DNA from: Gemmatimonadaceae bacterium
GTDB taxonomy: Bacteria; Gemmatimonadota; Gemmatimonadetes; Gemmatimonadales; Gemmatimonadaceae
Direction: 5' to 3'
NCBI GenBank assembly: GCA_025931335.1
Contig: JAICNG010000001.1
Span: forward strand, 20,676-84,675
Length of the DNA stretch: 64,000 nucleotides
Part shown: positions 1 through 10,286 of the stretch, piece after piece
Position numbering within the stretch: position 1 is the first letter of the stretch
Layout: each line of letters opens with the position of its first letter
The notes under the pieces: model-generated
The model's input: the letters and a program-made list of their open reading frames with translations, nothing else
Told to the model about the DNA's origin: nothing
The model's database searches: none
Program-made: the position numbers and the translations under genes

Positions 1-1791
1 TCAAGGATGACGGGCGACCGGGGGTTCCCTCTCCGGCGAACAGGCGCACGAATCCGCTCCCACTCGGCCCGCCGAACCGCTTTGCCCACGCCGCGGCGAG
101 GCCCCACTCGTCTTCGGCGAGCACCTGGGTGACGTCTTCCGGGTTGGCTCCCCAGTTGTCGAGCCACCAGTCCGGAAGGCCGAGGTGCTTCGCCTGCGGC
201 GTCACTTTCGACACGCCGATCAGATCGAAGTTGCCGCGCTCGTGACGCACGCCGAGGAGGCGCGCGGTTGCGCCGCGATCCACGCCCTTCAGCGTGCGGC
301 GGCCTGAGTCGGGCTGCGGCCACAGCAATGGCGGCGTCCCGACCCACACGACCTTCCCGCGCGCCCCGAGGTAGCGGCGAAAGAGCACGGTGTCGGCGGC
401 GACCGGAGCCACGGATCGCGGCAGGTAGTCCATTGCGAACACCACCGCGCTTGGAGCGCGATCGCGAACGCGGTCATTCATGAATCGGGCGAGCGATGCG
501 GTGTCGAGCACTTCGTAGCCGCGCCGGGCGAGATACGCTCGCAATGGCTCACTGCTGACGATCGCCGAAGCGATGGCGGCGGAGTCGAAGAACACGGCGC
601 GCCGGAGCGGCTCCGCACGTGCCGCGTTGACCGCGTAGATGCCGCCGTCATCGCTACCGAAGTACAGGCGTCCGTCATCCACCAGCGGCGACGAGAAGAG
701 ACGATGCCCCACGCGATACCGCCACGCCTCCTGTCCTGTTCGCTTGTCCAGCGCGTACATCGTTCCGTCGCCTTCGCCGACGTAGAGAAGCGCATTGTCG
801 ACGGCTGGAGACGCCCACACAGTGCTCTGCGCTTTTGCACGCCACCGCTCCTGGCCCGTGGCCGTATCGACCGCGTGGACGAAACGCCCGTCCGAGCTGC
901 CCGCGTACACCAGCCCCTCGCTCACCGCGGGGGAGCTGTTCACCCACGACACCTTGTGGTCGTTGCGCCAGCGCTCTGCGCCCGTGGCGCGATCGATCGC
1001 GTACAGAAACCCGTCGCGCGCGCCGACGTATACCGCGCCTCCCACGACCGCCGGCGAGGACTGGACCGTCGTTCGATCGAATCCCCAATCCGCCGACTTG
1101 AGCCGAGTGCCCTCGGTGTCGAAGCGCCAGATCTGCCGGCCGCTCGTTAGGGAGAGCGCGAAGACGCTCCCGGCCTGATCGGCGGCAAAGACGGTTCCGG
1201 CGGCGATCGCGGGCGACGCATAGACGCGGCCCCCAGCTCGAAAGCGCCACCGCTGTCGACCGGTGCGGGTGTCGAGGGCGTACACGTGACCATCCTGCGA
1301 GCCGAAGACGACCGTGGTGCCATCGAGTGCGGGTGACGACGTGTAGATCTCGCCGCTCTCGTACCCCCACGTGAGCGGAATCGCGGCATCAGTGGCCACC
1401 GACCATGCCAGGCTCCCATCGGCCGCCCTCAGCGCCCGAAACCGTCCGTCGTTCCCATTGACGAAGACCAGGCCATCGCCGACCGCTGGAGTCGACGCGA
1501 CCGCGCTACCTGTCGCGTGGCGCCACCGTATCGTACCGGTCGTGGCGTCGATCGCGTACACGTGGCCGTCCCGCTGCCAATGTAGATCGTCGACTCGGAG
1601 AGGACTGGAGAGGACCGCACCGGTCCGCCCGTTTGCACCCGCCACTGCAACCCGCCGAACGCGGCGACTCCGCGCGTGCGGTACTCGCCGGCGTGGCTCG
1701 GGCCGCCGCGAAACATCGCGCCCTGCGCGCGGCCGACGGATGCGGACACGGCAGACGACGCCGCGATCGTTAGGGCGAGCGTGAGGCGCAC
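1..1791 (-). CDS. PQQ-like beta-propeller repeat protein (BamB-like), runs off the left edge; one-base frameshift near 1570
   Basis: Signal peptide then FRGGPSHAGEYRTRG..LQWRVQTGGPVRSSPVL, followed in the next frame by repeated VYAIDATTGTIRWR / YAIDRATGAERWRN / MYALDKRTGQEAWRY motifs. The frames join only if one G is added to the GGG run at about 1570-1572. Confidence 0.75.
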
Positions 1792-1918
1792 GCGGAATTC
1801 CCGTGAGTGAGGTCGCGAAAAGATACGCCCACCGCTCTCGGACGGGAGCGAGCTCGAGGTACGCGCGGTGTAAGGAACCTGTGCGACCTCTGTCCGTGTC
1901 GCACTCCCCGGCGAGTGC

Positions 1919-2425
1919 CTACCCCTTCCCAAGCGGCCGGAGGTGTTTCGGCCCCATCGACCAGATGAGGGTGCCCGAGCCCGCGCCTGGCTTGCCCTCG
2001 ACCTCGAGAAGGCACGCCCCCGCCTTCTTCAGCTGAAGGACCGTCCGCTTTCCACCCGCGATCAGCCAGCTCACGAGCCCGCTCAGGTGCGGTTCGTGGC
2101 CAACGATCACGACCACCTTCTTCTCGCGGTGCGCTCGGGCCCACTGCGCGAACTCTTCGTACTCCGCCTCCGGCCGCAGCCATTCGACGAGTGCTGGCTC
2201 GCGACCATAGGCGCTGCCGAGAATCTCCGCCGTTTGCACCGCACGGACGAGTGGGCTCGTCGCCAGCGCGTGGATCTCGGGTACCAGCTCGTGAAGAGCC
2301 CGGGTGACCTCTCGCATCTCCCGCTGCCCGCCGGGCGTGAGCGGTCGCAGGTCGTCATCCTCCCCCGTGCGGGCGAACGCGTCCTTGTCTTCGGCGGTGG
2401 CGTGACGCACGACGAGCAGTTCCAT
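1919..2425 (-). CDS. sixA: Phosphohistidine phosphatase SixA / histidine phosphatase family
   Basis: MELLVVRHATAEDKDAF..TSPLVRAVQTAEIL..VVIVGHEPHLSGLVSWL: RHG motif and second catalytic His. Confidence 0.85.
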   Translation of the reverse strand: MELLVVRHATAEDKDAFARTGEDDDLRPLTPGGQREMREVTRALHELVPEIHALATSPLVRAVQTAEILGSAYGREPALVEWLRPEAEYEEFAQWARAHREKKVVVIVGHEPHLSGLVSWLIAGGKRTVLQLKKAGACLLEVEGKPGAGSGTLIWSMGPKHLRPLGKG

Positions 2426-2435
2426 GCTGGAGCCG

Positions 2436-2957
2436 TCAGCCTCGCGCGGAATCGCAGGCGACGCGTGCGTACGGAAAGTCGCTGCCACGCGTCCGCCCGC
2501 TCTGCGTGCCCTCGACGCGCGCTCGCAGCGAGTCGCTGCGTACGCGGCGGTAGATGATGCGTTGCGGAAAGTCGTGCGCCGGGTTGGCGAACACCACTTC
2601 CGCATCACTCACCTTCTCCGACACGAACTCGGCCGACGGCTGGTTATGCGGCTGTGCGGCGTACACGAGGTCGGTGCCGCGCGCATAGACGCGGATGAAC
2701 TCCCACGCGATGGTGCTGTCGCCGCCAGGATTACGCCGCAGCGTGCGGCTCAGTCCGAGCATCGAGCCGCCCGCGGGACTCGTCCAGTGTTCCTCGATGA
2801 TCACGCGCGGGCTCGTGTAGGCCCAGCACCCGGTGAACCATCCGAGTTGATCGAGCGCGGACCCTTGCCCTCCCTGACGATGAGCGATGGGCCACGCCAG
2901 CGCGGTGGCCGCACCGAGCGTGACACCGAGAATGACGAACGTCGACGATAAACGCAC
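2436..2957 (-). CDS. DUF6265-like secreted protein
   Basis: N-terminal signal sequence then LGWFTGCWAYTSPRVIIEEHWTSPAGGSMLGLSRTLR..FANPAHDFPQRIIYRR, typical of this DUF. Confidence 0.65.
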   Translation of the reverse strand: MRLSSTFVILGVTLGAATALAWPIAHRQGGQGSALDQLGWFTGCWAYTSPRVIIEEHWTSPAGGSMLGLSRTLRRNPGGDSTIAWEFIRVYARGTDLVYAAQPHNQPSAEFVSEKVSDAEVVFANPAHDFPQRIIYRRVRSDSLRARVEGTQSGRTRGSDFPYARVACDSARG

Positions 2958-3045
2958 ACTCTCCTCCCGAGGGGATGGTCGCGCCCGCCGCGGGCGCGAC
3001 CACACGATATGACGTCGCTGCGCGCGTGGCCAGTAGAGGCGCGCG

Positions 3046-3969
3046 TTACCACTCGGGCGTACGCTGGGTTCCCGCCGTCGTCCATCGCGGATACGTGCCG
3101 AGCAAGCGGAATTCATCCGTTGCGCGGCGGATTGCGGCGAGCGCGGTGTGAACGGCCGGGTCACCCGACGCGTGCTCGAACTCGAGAAAGAACTGGTAGC
3201 GCCAGGGCTCGCGCGTCGGTCGCGAAGCCAGGTGAGAGATGTTGAACTTCGCCTCGGCCATGGGGCCAAGCGCGGACACGAGCGCGCCGGCCTCGTGCGG
3301 AAAGACGGCAAGGAGTGCGGTTCGCGCCGGCGTGTTCTCCGGAATCGTCGCGGCGTCGCGCGCGACGGCGAGAAACCGCATTTGGCTATCGGGCCGGTCC
3401 TCGATGTGGTCCATCAGCACCGCGAGATCGAATCGCTCGGCCGCGCGTCTCGTGCTGGCCGCCGCCCGAGTGCGATCGCCCGCGTCGCGCACCTCGCGCG
3501 CTGCGCCCGCCGTGTCCCACGCCGGCTGCGGGGTGATGTGCTTGTAGCGACCGAGGAAATGCGTGCACTGCTCGAGCATCACCGGGTGGCTCGAGAGCGT
3601 GCGAAGCGATTTGATGGTCGCGCCAGGCACGGCCAGCAGGCACAAGTGGACCGGCACGATGACCTCGGCCACGATCTTGAGACCGTCGTGGAGGCTGAGC
3701 AGATCGTACGCGACGTCCAGCCCGCCCGCGAGCGTGCTCTCGATCGGGAGCATGCCATACTCGACATCCCGCGATTCGGCGGCGGACATGACGTCCTCGA
3801 ACGTCGCTTTGGGAACGGGGTGCGCCTCCCCTCGCCAGAGGAGATGAATGGCCTCCTCTCCGAACGCCCCGAACTCTCCCTGAAACGCGACGCGCAGTCG
3901 GTCGAGCGTGCGCTGCGCGGAGGGACTGGGCTCGGTAAGGGTGTCGGGTGGCATCGCGGGAATGTGCAC
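3046..3969 (-). CDS. pheA: Prephenate dehydratase with C-terminal ACT domain
   Basis: VAFQGEFGAFGEEA, GMLPIESTLAG, HPVMLEQC; C-terminal ACT-like ALVSALGPMAEAKFNISHLASRP..YQFFLEFE. Confidence 0.88.
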   Translation of the reverse strand: MHIPAMPPDTLTEPSPSAQRTLDRLRVAFQGEFGAFGEEAIHLLWRGEAHPVPKATFEDVMSAAESRDVEYGMLPIESTLAGGLDVAYDLLSLHDGLKIVAEVIVPVHLCLLAVPGATIKSLRTLSSHPVMLEQCTHFLGRYKHITPQPAWDTAGAAREVRDAGDRTRAAASTRRAAERFDLAVLMDHIEDRPDSQMRFLAVARDAATIPENTPARTALLAVFPHEAGALVSALGPMAEAKFNISHLASRPTREPWRYQFFLEFEHASGDPAVHTALAAIRRATDEFRLLGTYPRWTTAGTQRTPEW

Positions 3970-4073
3970 CGCTCGGTGACGGGGTCAACACCCGGATGTG
4001 CCCGGGGAGGTGAGCCACCAGTGGCTGCGCGGCCCTGGATATGCGGAATCAGTTGGCAACCACGGACACTCAC

Positions 4074-4280
4074 ATGACCACACCTCTCGATCGTCCCATC
4101 AAGCGCGAGCTCGAGCTCGACGGAACGCGGTACACCCTCACGATCTCGCCGGAAGGCATCAAAGTCACCGAGAAAGGCAAGCGCAAAGGACAGGAGCTCA
4201 CCTGGCGCGACATCATCTCCGGCGACGCGGCCCTGCGACGTGACCTGAGCCTCTCCGTCGGCGCGTTGGCCGCCGAGTAA
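4074..4280 (+). CDS. Small hypothetical protein
   Basis: 69-codon ORF, MTTPLDRPIKRELELDGTRYTLTISPEGIKVTEKGKRKGQELTWRD; coding-like codon pattern. Confidence 0.55.
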   Translation: MTTPLDRPIKRELELDGTRYTLTISPEGIKVTEKGKRKGQELTWRDIISGDAALRRDLSLSVGALAAE

Positions 4281-4292
4281 AGCGCACGGTCA

Positions 4293-4916
4293 GTGGCATC
4301 CGCGTTGATCCTCGGCGCCACCGGGTTGGTGGGAGGGGAATGTGTGCGGCAGTTCGGCGAGAGCGCGCATTTCACGCGCGTGATCGCGCTGACGCGGAGA
4401 CCGCTCGCGCCGGCGGCGCCCGCTCGCGTCGAGTCGCACGTCGTCGATTTCGAGCGGCTCGACGACGCGGCCGAATACTTCCGCGTCACCCACATCACGT
4501 GCGCGCTCGGCACGACGATCAAGCAGGCCGGAACACAGGAACGCTTTCGCCGAGTGGACCACGACTACCCGCTGGCCGCCGCACGACTGGGCCTTCGCGA
4601 GGGCGCGCAGCATTTTCTCCTTGTCAGCGCAGTGGGCGCCACGGCGCGCTCACGCATCTTCTATAGCCGGGTGAAGGGTGAAGTGGAGGACGCCATTCGT
4701 TCGCTGCCCTATCGAAGCGTGACGATCGTGCGCCCCTCGTTGATCCTTGGTGAGCGCGCCGAGTTCCGCCTTGGCGAATCGATCGGCAAGGTATTCGCGA
4801 GAGTGATTCCAGGCCGTTACCGACCGGTGCACGCCCGCGACGTGGCCGCGGCGTTGCTCGAGGCCGCGGTCGAGGATCGTGCCGGCGTCAGGATCATCGA
4901 ATCCCGTGAGATGTAA
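4293..4916 (+). CDS. NAD(P)H-binding / HTATIP2-like oxidoreductase
   Basis: Rossmann N-terminus ALILGATGLVGGECVRQ; FLLVSAVGA; YSRVKGEVEDAIRSLPYRSVTIVRPSLILG. Alternative (GTG) start. Confidence 0.75.
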   Translation: MASALILGATGLVGGECVRQFGESAHFTRVIALTRRPLAPAAPARVESHVVDFERLDDAAEYFRVTHITCALGTTIKQAGTQERFRRVDHDYPLAAARLGLREGAQHFLLVSAVGATARSRIFYSRVKGEVEDAIRSLPYRSVTIVRPSLILGERAEFRLGESIGKVFARVIPGRYRPVHARDVAAALLEAAVEDRAGVRIIESREM

Positions 4917-4977
4917 CGTCGAGGTGCTCGAGCACCTGGAGCACCTGGAGCACCTGGAGCACCTGGAGCACCTCGTA
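4917..4977. repeat. Tandem 9-nt repeat (gagcacctg)n
   Basis: gaggtgctcgagcacctggagcacctggagcacctggagcacctggagcacctcg seen directly. Same unit at about 31527-31620 and 59731-59777. Confidence 0.9.
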
Positions 4978-5247
4978 GTGTCCCGAGCGTTCGTCAACGA
5001 AGACGCCGGCGGCGGGCCGCGTCGCCGCTTCTCGCTTCCGCCGCGTGACCACCCAGAGTTCGACGCCGCCGCCGCGGCCGCGCTCCTCGAGGGCGCGCGC
5101 GAGGGTGCCACGGGGGACGCCGAGGAGGCCACCGGGTATCGCTGGGGCGAGCCGGGCCTCCATCCGCACGTCGCGCGCATCCTCGCGCGAGCGCGCGATG
5201 GAGGCGACGAGCGCCTCGCGCAGCTCGCGGAGCGCTTCCTCCGCTGA
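4978..5247 (+). CDS. Small hypothetical protein; listed ORF is extended artificially by the 9-nt repeat
   Basis: VVSRAFVNEDAGGGPRRRFSLPPRDHPEFDAAAAAALLEGAREG..GYRWGEP..DERLAQLAERFLR after the repeat. Confidence 0.55.
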   Translation: MSRAFVNEDAGGGPRRRFSLPPRDHPEFDAAAAAALLEGAREGATGDAEEATGYRWGEPGLHPHVARILARARDGGDERLAQLAERFLR

Positions 5248-5338
5248 CGTGGCGTTGCGGGCAGGTCTCGCCCGCACTAAGGTAGGCGAGTCTCCGGGAG
5301 GACTCGTGCCCTACCAGAACTCGCCCATCACTGCGACG

Positions 5339-5662
5339 ATGCCGTGCCGCTCGTGCGACACGGAGATTTCCGCCATTGCGCGCGAGTGCCCGTATTGCGG
5401 CGCGGAGCAGTTCGATACGCGAAGCAGCGCGCTGGCGATGCGCGACATGCCGAGCGAGCGGCGCGGCCTAACGGCTGGGCTGCTCTGCCTCCTGGTCGGC
5501 GTGTTCGGCGCCCACCGCTTCTACGTCGGCAAGCACGCCACCGGCTTCCTCATGCTCGTCACGCTGGGCGGGGTGGGCATCTGGTGGCTGGCCGACCTCA
5601 TCATGCTCATCACCGGGCAGTTCCGCGACAAGGATGGGCGTCGCGTGACTGAATGGATCTAA
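5339..5662 (+). CDS. TM2 domain-containing protein with N-terminal zinc ribbon
   Basis: MPCRSCDTEISAIARECPYCGAEQ and TAGLLCLLVGVFGAHRFYVGKHATGFLMLVTLGGVGIWWLADLIMLI. Confidence 0.85.
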   Translation: MPCRSCDTEISAIARECPYCGAEQFDTRSSALAMRDMPSERRGLTAGLLCLLVGVFGAHRFYVGKHATGFLMLVTLGGVGIWWLADLIMLITGQFRDKDGRRVTEWI

Positions 5663-6045
5663 GCCCTCCGGCGCCGGCGCCTCGCGAATACGCGGTCGAC
5701 GCGCGCTCCACGGCGACGTTCGGCCGCGTGCTGTGCAGCGCGCGCATACATCATTTCATCATCGATGGGCCGGTGGCGAACGGATGTCCCGGCGAGGAGC
5801 TCACACCGCCGGAAGCGTTCCTCGCCGGCGTCGCGAGCTGCGGCGTCGAGCTGGTGCAGGTGATCGCGCGTGAGCAGTCGGTGCCGGTGGGCGACGTCAC
5901 GGTGAGGATTCAGGCCATCGTCGACCGAAGCAAACCGGTGCGACCCGACGTCACCCTGTTCAACTCCGTACGCATGCGGTTCACGCTTGCCGGCGTTCCC
6001 AGGGATCGCGCGGGGGGATTGATCGCGCAGTTCCAAAAGCGGTGA
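5653..6045 (+). CDS. OsmC family protein
   Basis: GEELTPPEAFLAGVASCGVELVQVIAREQSVPVGDVTVRIQA matches the OsmC/Ohr core. Confidence 0.8.
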   Translation: MDLSPPAPAPREYAVDARSTATFGRVLCSARIHHFIIDGPVANGCPGEELTPPEAFLAGVASCGVELVQVIAREQSVPVGDVTVRIQAIVDRSKPVRPDVTLFNSVRMRFTLAGVPRDRAGGLIAQFQKR

Positions 6046-6117
6046 CCGCTCTACGGCACGGTCGCGGTCGCGACCCCGGACGTAGCGGTAGAGTATGACG
6101 TGGTTTAGCCTTCGAGC

Positions 6118-6663
6118 ATGACCGAGAATCGACACGAGGTCGCGACGCTTGCCGGCGGATGCTTCTGGTGTCTCGACGCCGCGTTTCGTCTCCTCAAGGG
6201 CGTGACGAAGGTGGAGTCGGGGTACGCGGGTGGCATCCGGCCGAACCCGACCTACGAGCAGGTGTGCACCGGGGCGACCGGGCATGCCGAAGTCGCGCAG
6301 GTGACGTTCGACCCGTCCGTCATCACGTACCGCGACCTTCTCGACGTGTTCTTCACGATTCACGATCCCACGCAGCTCAACCGCCAGGGCGCCGACGTCG
6401 GTACGCAGTATCGCTCCGCGGTCTTTCCTCACAACGAGGAGCAGCGCGCGGAGGCCGAGCGTGCGATCAAGGAGCTCGAAGCGACGCGGGCGTGGGACGC
6501 GCCGATCGTGACCACCATCGAGCCGATGAAGGCGTTCTATCCCGCTGAGACGTATCACCAGGATTACTACGCGCGAAACCCGCGGCAGTCGTACTGTCAG
6601 GCCGTGATCGCGCCGAAGATCGCGAAGCTGCGCAAGATGCACTTCGAGCGCCTGGCGGTCTGA
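6118..6663 (+). CDS. msrA: Peptide-methionine (S)-S-oxide reductase
   Basis: [48 protein letters not shown]. Confidence 0.95.
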   Translation: MTENRHEVATLAGGCFWCLDAAFRLLKGVTKVESGYAGGIRPNPTYEQVCTGATGHAEVAQVTFDPSVITYRDLLDVFFTIHDPTQLNRQGADVGTQYRSAVFPHNEEQRAEAERAIKELEATRAWDAPIVTTIEPMKAFYPAETYHQDYYARNPRQSYCQAVIAPKIAKLRKMHFERLAV

Positions 6664-6676
6664 CCAAGGCACGCGC

Positions 6677-7096
6677 ATGACGGCGACGCTCGAGGAATCA
6701 GCCGACCGTCACCGGTGGACGTTCGACGCGCACCACGTCACGCGGCTCTGCGTCGAGCCCTCGGCGATGCGCATCGAGACGTGGACGCTCGAGGCGTCGG
6801 CGGAGGTGCGCATCGCGGCACCCTTCCGCTACCGAGAGCCGGACGGCTCCGAGCGCGCGATCGATCCCGGGGAGCCGGAGCGACTGGCGCCACTGCTCGG
6901 CCTCCTCCAGTGCCGGCTCGAGTGGTTCGAGGTGGTACGCGCCGGCGAGATCACGCTCCGCTTCGGCGACGGGTCGGAGCTGCGGTGCGCCCCGCGCGGC
7001 CGCGGCGCCACGTGGGAGGTGCGAGGTGGCGGCGCCCTCGAGGGAATCGAGTACCGCGGCGCGAGCGGTGAGCCCCCGTGGACGACACGAGCATAG
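6677..7096 (+). CDS. Hypothetical protein
   Basis: 140-codon ORF in a coding-oriented gap; no recognised family. Confidence 0.55.
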   Translation: MTATLEESADRHRWTFDAHHVTRLCVEPSAMRIETWTLEASAEVRIAAPFRYREPDGSERAIDPGEPERLAPLLGLLQCRLEWFEVVRAGEITLRFGDGSELRCAPRGRGATWEVRGGGALEGIEYRGASGEPPWTTRA

Positions 7097-7102
7097 GCGC
7101 TG

Positions 7103-7465
7103 CTACTTCGTCCCAACGACGAAGCGGTTCCCGTCCGGATCCTCGAAGATCGCGAACGTTCCCCACGGCTCCTTCTTTGGCTGCCCGGTGAACGTCACCC
7201 CTTTCGCCGACAGCGTCTTCCACGTCTTCTCGACATCGTCCGTCCAGAAGACCACATTCTGGTCGGTACCGATGCGATTCTCGTGGCCGTCAGGCGTGAA
7301 CAGAACAAGACGCGTATCGGCGCCCGGGATGCGGAGCTCGATCCAGCGCTGCGTTCCCATGGGCTGGTCCGTGGCGACCGCGAGGCCGACCTGGTCGCGC
7401 CAGAAGGCAAGAGCGCGGTCCTGATCCCGGACGGGGATGCTGGCGAACTTGATACCCTTGATCAT
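7103..7465 (-). CDS. VOC family (glyoxalase/bleomycin resistance) protein
   Basis: MIKGIKFASIPVRDQDRALAFWRDQVGLAVATDQPMG..WGTFAIFEDPDGNRFVVGTK. Confidence 0.88.
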   Translation of the reverse strand: MIKGIKFASIPVRDQDRALAFWRDQVGLAVATDQPMGTQRWIELRIPGADTRLVLFTPDGHENRIGTDQNVVFWTDDVEKTWKTLSAKGVTFTGQPKKEPWGTFAIFEDPDGNRFVVGTK

Positions 7466-7572
7466 TTCCATCTCCTCGCGCGCATGATGGGTCGCGGGAA
7501 ATCTTGGCGGGTCCGCTACCCGCGTCCAGCCGTGCATGCGGTGCCATGGCAATGGATGCCATAGCACGGCCG

Positions 7573-7860
7573 ATGCTCGACCCGTACGTCGTCGACACGT
7601 TGATGCCCGATTTGGTCGGCCACGACCGTCGGCCGTCCGCCTTCCTCGTCTACCTGTATCTGTGGCGGCACACGAACGGCGGCCGCTCACGTAGCGGTGA
7701 GATTCCGCTGCGCATGATCGCCGAAGGAACGGGGGTCTCCAAGCGTGCGGTGCAGAACGCGCTGCGCACGCTCGCTCGCCGGCGACTCATCACCGTCGCG
7801 CACGCGACGGCGACGTCAGCACAAACATTTCTCGTGCACCGCCCATGGGCGCGTCGGTGA
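7573..7860 (+). CDS. Helix-turn-helix transcriptional regulator
   Basis: LRMIAEGTGVSKRAVQNALRTLARRRLITV resembles a winged HTH; overlaps the ABC operon start. Confidence 0.7.
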   Translation: MLDPYVVDTLMPDLVGHDRRPSAFLVYLYLWRHTNGGRSRSGEIPLRMIAEGTGVSKRAVQNALRTLARRRLITVAHATATSAQTFLVHRPWARR

Positions 7861-8795
7861 TCACCGCCGCGCCAGCGCTCGCCGTGCGCGCGCTGCACAA
7901 GCGCTACAGTGACGTGGTGGCTGTCGGCGGGCTCGATCTCGAGGTCCACCCCGGGGAGTGCTTCGGCCTCCTCGGCCCCAACGGCGCGGGGAAGACGACG
8001 ACGATCGAGATTTGCGAAGGGTTGCTCACGCCCGACTCGGGCGATGTGGAGGTGCTGGGGCGCCGCTGGTCCACCGATGAGCGTGAGCTCCGCCAGCTGC
8101 TCGGCATCCAGCTTCAGGAGACGCAGCTCGCCGAGAAGCTGACCGTGCGCGAGACCATGGGGCTGTTTCGGAGCTTTTACGATCGTGGCCGTGAGCCCGA
8201 AGACGTCATTGCGCTCGTGCAGCTGGAGGAGAAGTCGCGCGCACGCGTCGGCTCGCTGTCCGGCGGGCAGAAGCAACGGCTCGCGCTCGCCTGTGCGCTC
8301 GTCGGCGATCCGCGGCTGCTGTTCCTCGACGAGCCGACGACGGGACTCGATCCGCAAGCGCGCCGCCAACTGTGGGAGCTGATTGGTGAGCTGCGCGCGG
8401 GAGGGCGCACGATCGTTCTCACGACGCACTACATGGAAGAGGCGGAGCGGCTGTGCGATCGCGTCGCGATCATCGACCACGGCCGCGCCATCGCTCTTGG
8501 AACACCCCGCGAGCTAGTGGAAACCCTCGGCGCCGATCACGTCGTGGAGTTTGCGTTAGGCGAGGTCTCGTCGCTTTCCACCGACGTGCTGGCCGCGCTC
8601 GCAGGCGTTCGGAGCGTTCGGGGCAGCGACGGTTCCTGGGCGCTGACTGTCGGCGAGCTTCACGTCGCCCTACCGGCGATTCTCGCCGAAGTGGAGCGGC
8701 GCGGTGCGACGCTGGCGGAGCTTCGCACCCACTCGGCGACGCTCGAGGACGTGTTCGTGTCGCTCACCGGCCGTCACTTGCGCGAGGGAGGATGA
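7845..8795 (+). CDS. ABC transporter ATP-binding protein
   Basis: Walker A GPNGAGKTTT, signature LSGGQKQR, Walker B LLFLDEPTTGLD. Confidence 0.95.
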   Translation: MGASVITAAPALAVRALHKRYSDVVAVGGLDLEVHPGECFGLLGPNGAGKTTTIEICEGLLTPDSGDVEVLGRRWSTDERELRQLLGIQLQETQLAEKLTVRETMGLFRSFYDRGREPEDVIALVQLEEKSRARVGSLSGGQKQRLALACALVGDPRLLFLDEPTTGLDPQARRQLWELIGELRAGGRTIVLTTHYMEEAERLCDRVAIIDHGRAIALGTPRELVETLGADHVVEFALGEVSSLSTDVLAALAGVRSVRGSDGSWALTVGELHVALPAILAEVERRGATLAELRTHSATLEDVFVSLTGRHLREGG

Positions 8796-9880
8796 CCGCG
8801 AGCGTGTCCCCTCCCTCCGTGAGCCGGCCGCGTCGCGGCCTGCGGGAGCATCCCCTCACACAGCTCGTGAAGGTGCGCTTCCTCGAGTTCTGGCGAGAGC
8901 CCGAGGCGGTGTTCTGGGTTTTCATCTTTCCCATCCTCCTGGCGGCGGGGCTCGGCATCGCGTTTCGCCAGCGGGCTCCCGATGTCGTGAAGGTGGGCGT
9001 GCTCGTCTCGGAGCCGCACGCGGGCGCGCTCAGCGATGCGATCGCGCGCGATTCCCGCCTCGATGTCCTCCCGCTCGATGACAGCGCGGGGATGCACGCG
9101 TTGCGCACTGGACGCATCGCGCTGTTCGTCGTGCCGCGCGCCGAGCGAACCGTCGAGTATCGCTATGATGACACGCGCCCGGACGCGCGGAACGCACGCC
9201 TGCTGGTGGACGACGCCATCCAGCGCGCCGCGGGACGGAGCGACGTCGCGACCGTGCGCGAGCGGCACGTGCGGGAGCCCGGAGCGCGCTACATCGACTT
9301 CGTCGTTCCCGGTCTCCTGGCGATGAACCTGATGGGAAGCGGGATCTGGGGTGTGGGATTCACGATCGTCGAATCGCGCCGGAAGAAGCTGCTGAAGCGG
9401 CTCATCGCGACACCGATGTCGCGCGCCCAGTTCCTCGCATCGTTCATCCTGTCGCGCCTGGCGATGCTCGTGCTGGAGGTGGGCGCGTTCCTCGGATTCG
9501 GCATCCTGGTGTTCGGTGTACCCGCCCGCGGCTCGCTGGGAACGCTGGTCCTGGTCGCGCTGACCTCCGCACTGGCGTTCAGCGCGCTCGGACTGCTCGT
9601 CGCCTCACGGGTCCGCACGATGGAGGGTGCGTCGGGCCTGATGAACCTCGTGATGCTCCCGATGTGGATCTTCTCGGGCGTGTTCTTTTCGGCGTCGCGA
9701 TTCCCCGATGCCGCGCAGCCGGTCATTCAAGCGCTTCCGCTCACCGCGGCGGCGGACGCGCTCCGCGCCACGCTGCTCGAGGGCGCGTCGCTTTCGGCGC
9801 TGGCGGGCGAGCTGGGTATTCTCGCCGCGTGGCTGGTGGGGGGCTTCACAGCCGCGCTGGCGCTGTTCCGCTGGCGGTGA
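8792..9880 (+). CDS. ABC-2 type transporter permease
   Basis: ATGA overlap with the ATPase; FWVFIFPILLAAGLGIAFRQ; C-terminal hydrophobic segments; VPGLLAMNLMGSGIWGVGF. Confidence 0.9.
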   Translation: MTASVSPPSVSRPRRGLREHPLTQLVKVRFLEFWREPEAVFWVFIFPILLAAGLGIAFRQRAPDVVKVGVLVSEPHAGALSDAIARDSRLDVLPLDDSAGMHALRTGRIALFVVPRAERTVEYRYDDTRPDARNARLLVDDAIQRAAGRSDVATVRERHVREPGARYIDFVVPGLLAMNLMGSGIWGVGFTIVESRRKKLLKRLIATPMSRAQFLASFILSRLAMLVLEVGAFLGFGILVFGVPARGSLGTLVLVALTSALAFSALGLLVASRVRTMEGASGLMNLVMLPMWIFSGVFFSASRFPDAAQPVIQALPLTAAADALRATLLEGASLSALAGELGILAAWLVGGFTAALALFRWR

Positions 9881-9925
9881 CGCGACCAACGGTTCGCGCA
9901 CGATCGTTGCACGATCGAGGTCTCG

Positions 9926-10162
9926 ATGGCCACCGAGCCGCTTCGTCCCGAGGACGTAGACGCCCTCCTTGCGCCCAACATGCGCACGACGGTCGCCGAC
10001 CTGTTGTCGGCGCGCGACTCGCTGTTGCGAGCGCGCGTCGCCTTCGAGCGTCTGGCGGTGGCGGTCGAGAACCTCCGCCAGGCCAGCGTTCGCGCCCAGA
10101 ACGCCGCGCGCACGCTCGAGGCCGAGGTGACCCGGCACACCCGTCCGCCGCGCGCCGACTAG
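9926..10162 (+). CDS. Hypothetical protein, probable coiled coil
   Basis: MATEPLRPEDVDALLAPNMRTTVADLLSARDSLLRARVAFERLAVAVENL. Confidence 0.45.
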   Translation: MATEPLRPEDVDALLAPNMRTTVADLLSARDSLLRARVAFERLAVAVENLRQASVRAQNAARTLEAEVTRHTRPPRAD

Positions 10163-10229
10163 CTTTGGGGATTCTGCGGGGCGAGGGGTGAGATGGCTGG
10201 CATCATCTCGCCACGAGCCGTCCCAGCCT

Positions 10230-10286
10230 GGCATCCAAGTTCAAAGGGGGGACGCGGATGCCGCGGATGCAGCGGATCAGGCGGAT
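10230..10286. repeat. Left terminal inverted repeat of the GxxExxY-bearing unit
   Basis: ggcatccaagttcaaaggggggacgcggatgccgcggatgcagcggatcaggcggat; inverted copy at 10750-10804. Confidence 0.85.

Noticed and set aside
4879-5000. VLEHLEHLEHLEHLEHL peptide as a coiled coil or a CRISPR-like array
   Set aside because: It is the 9-nt intergenic repeat translated. The repeats are too short and spacer-less for CRISPR.
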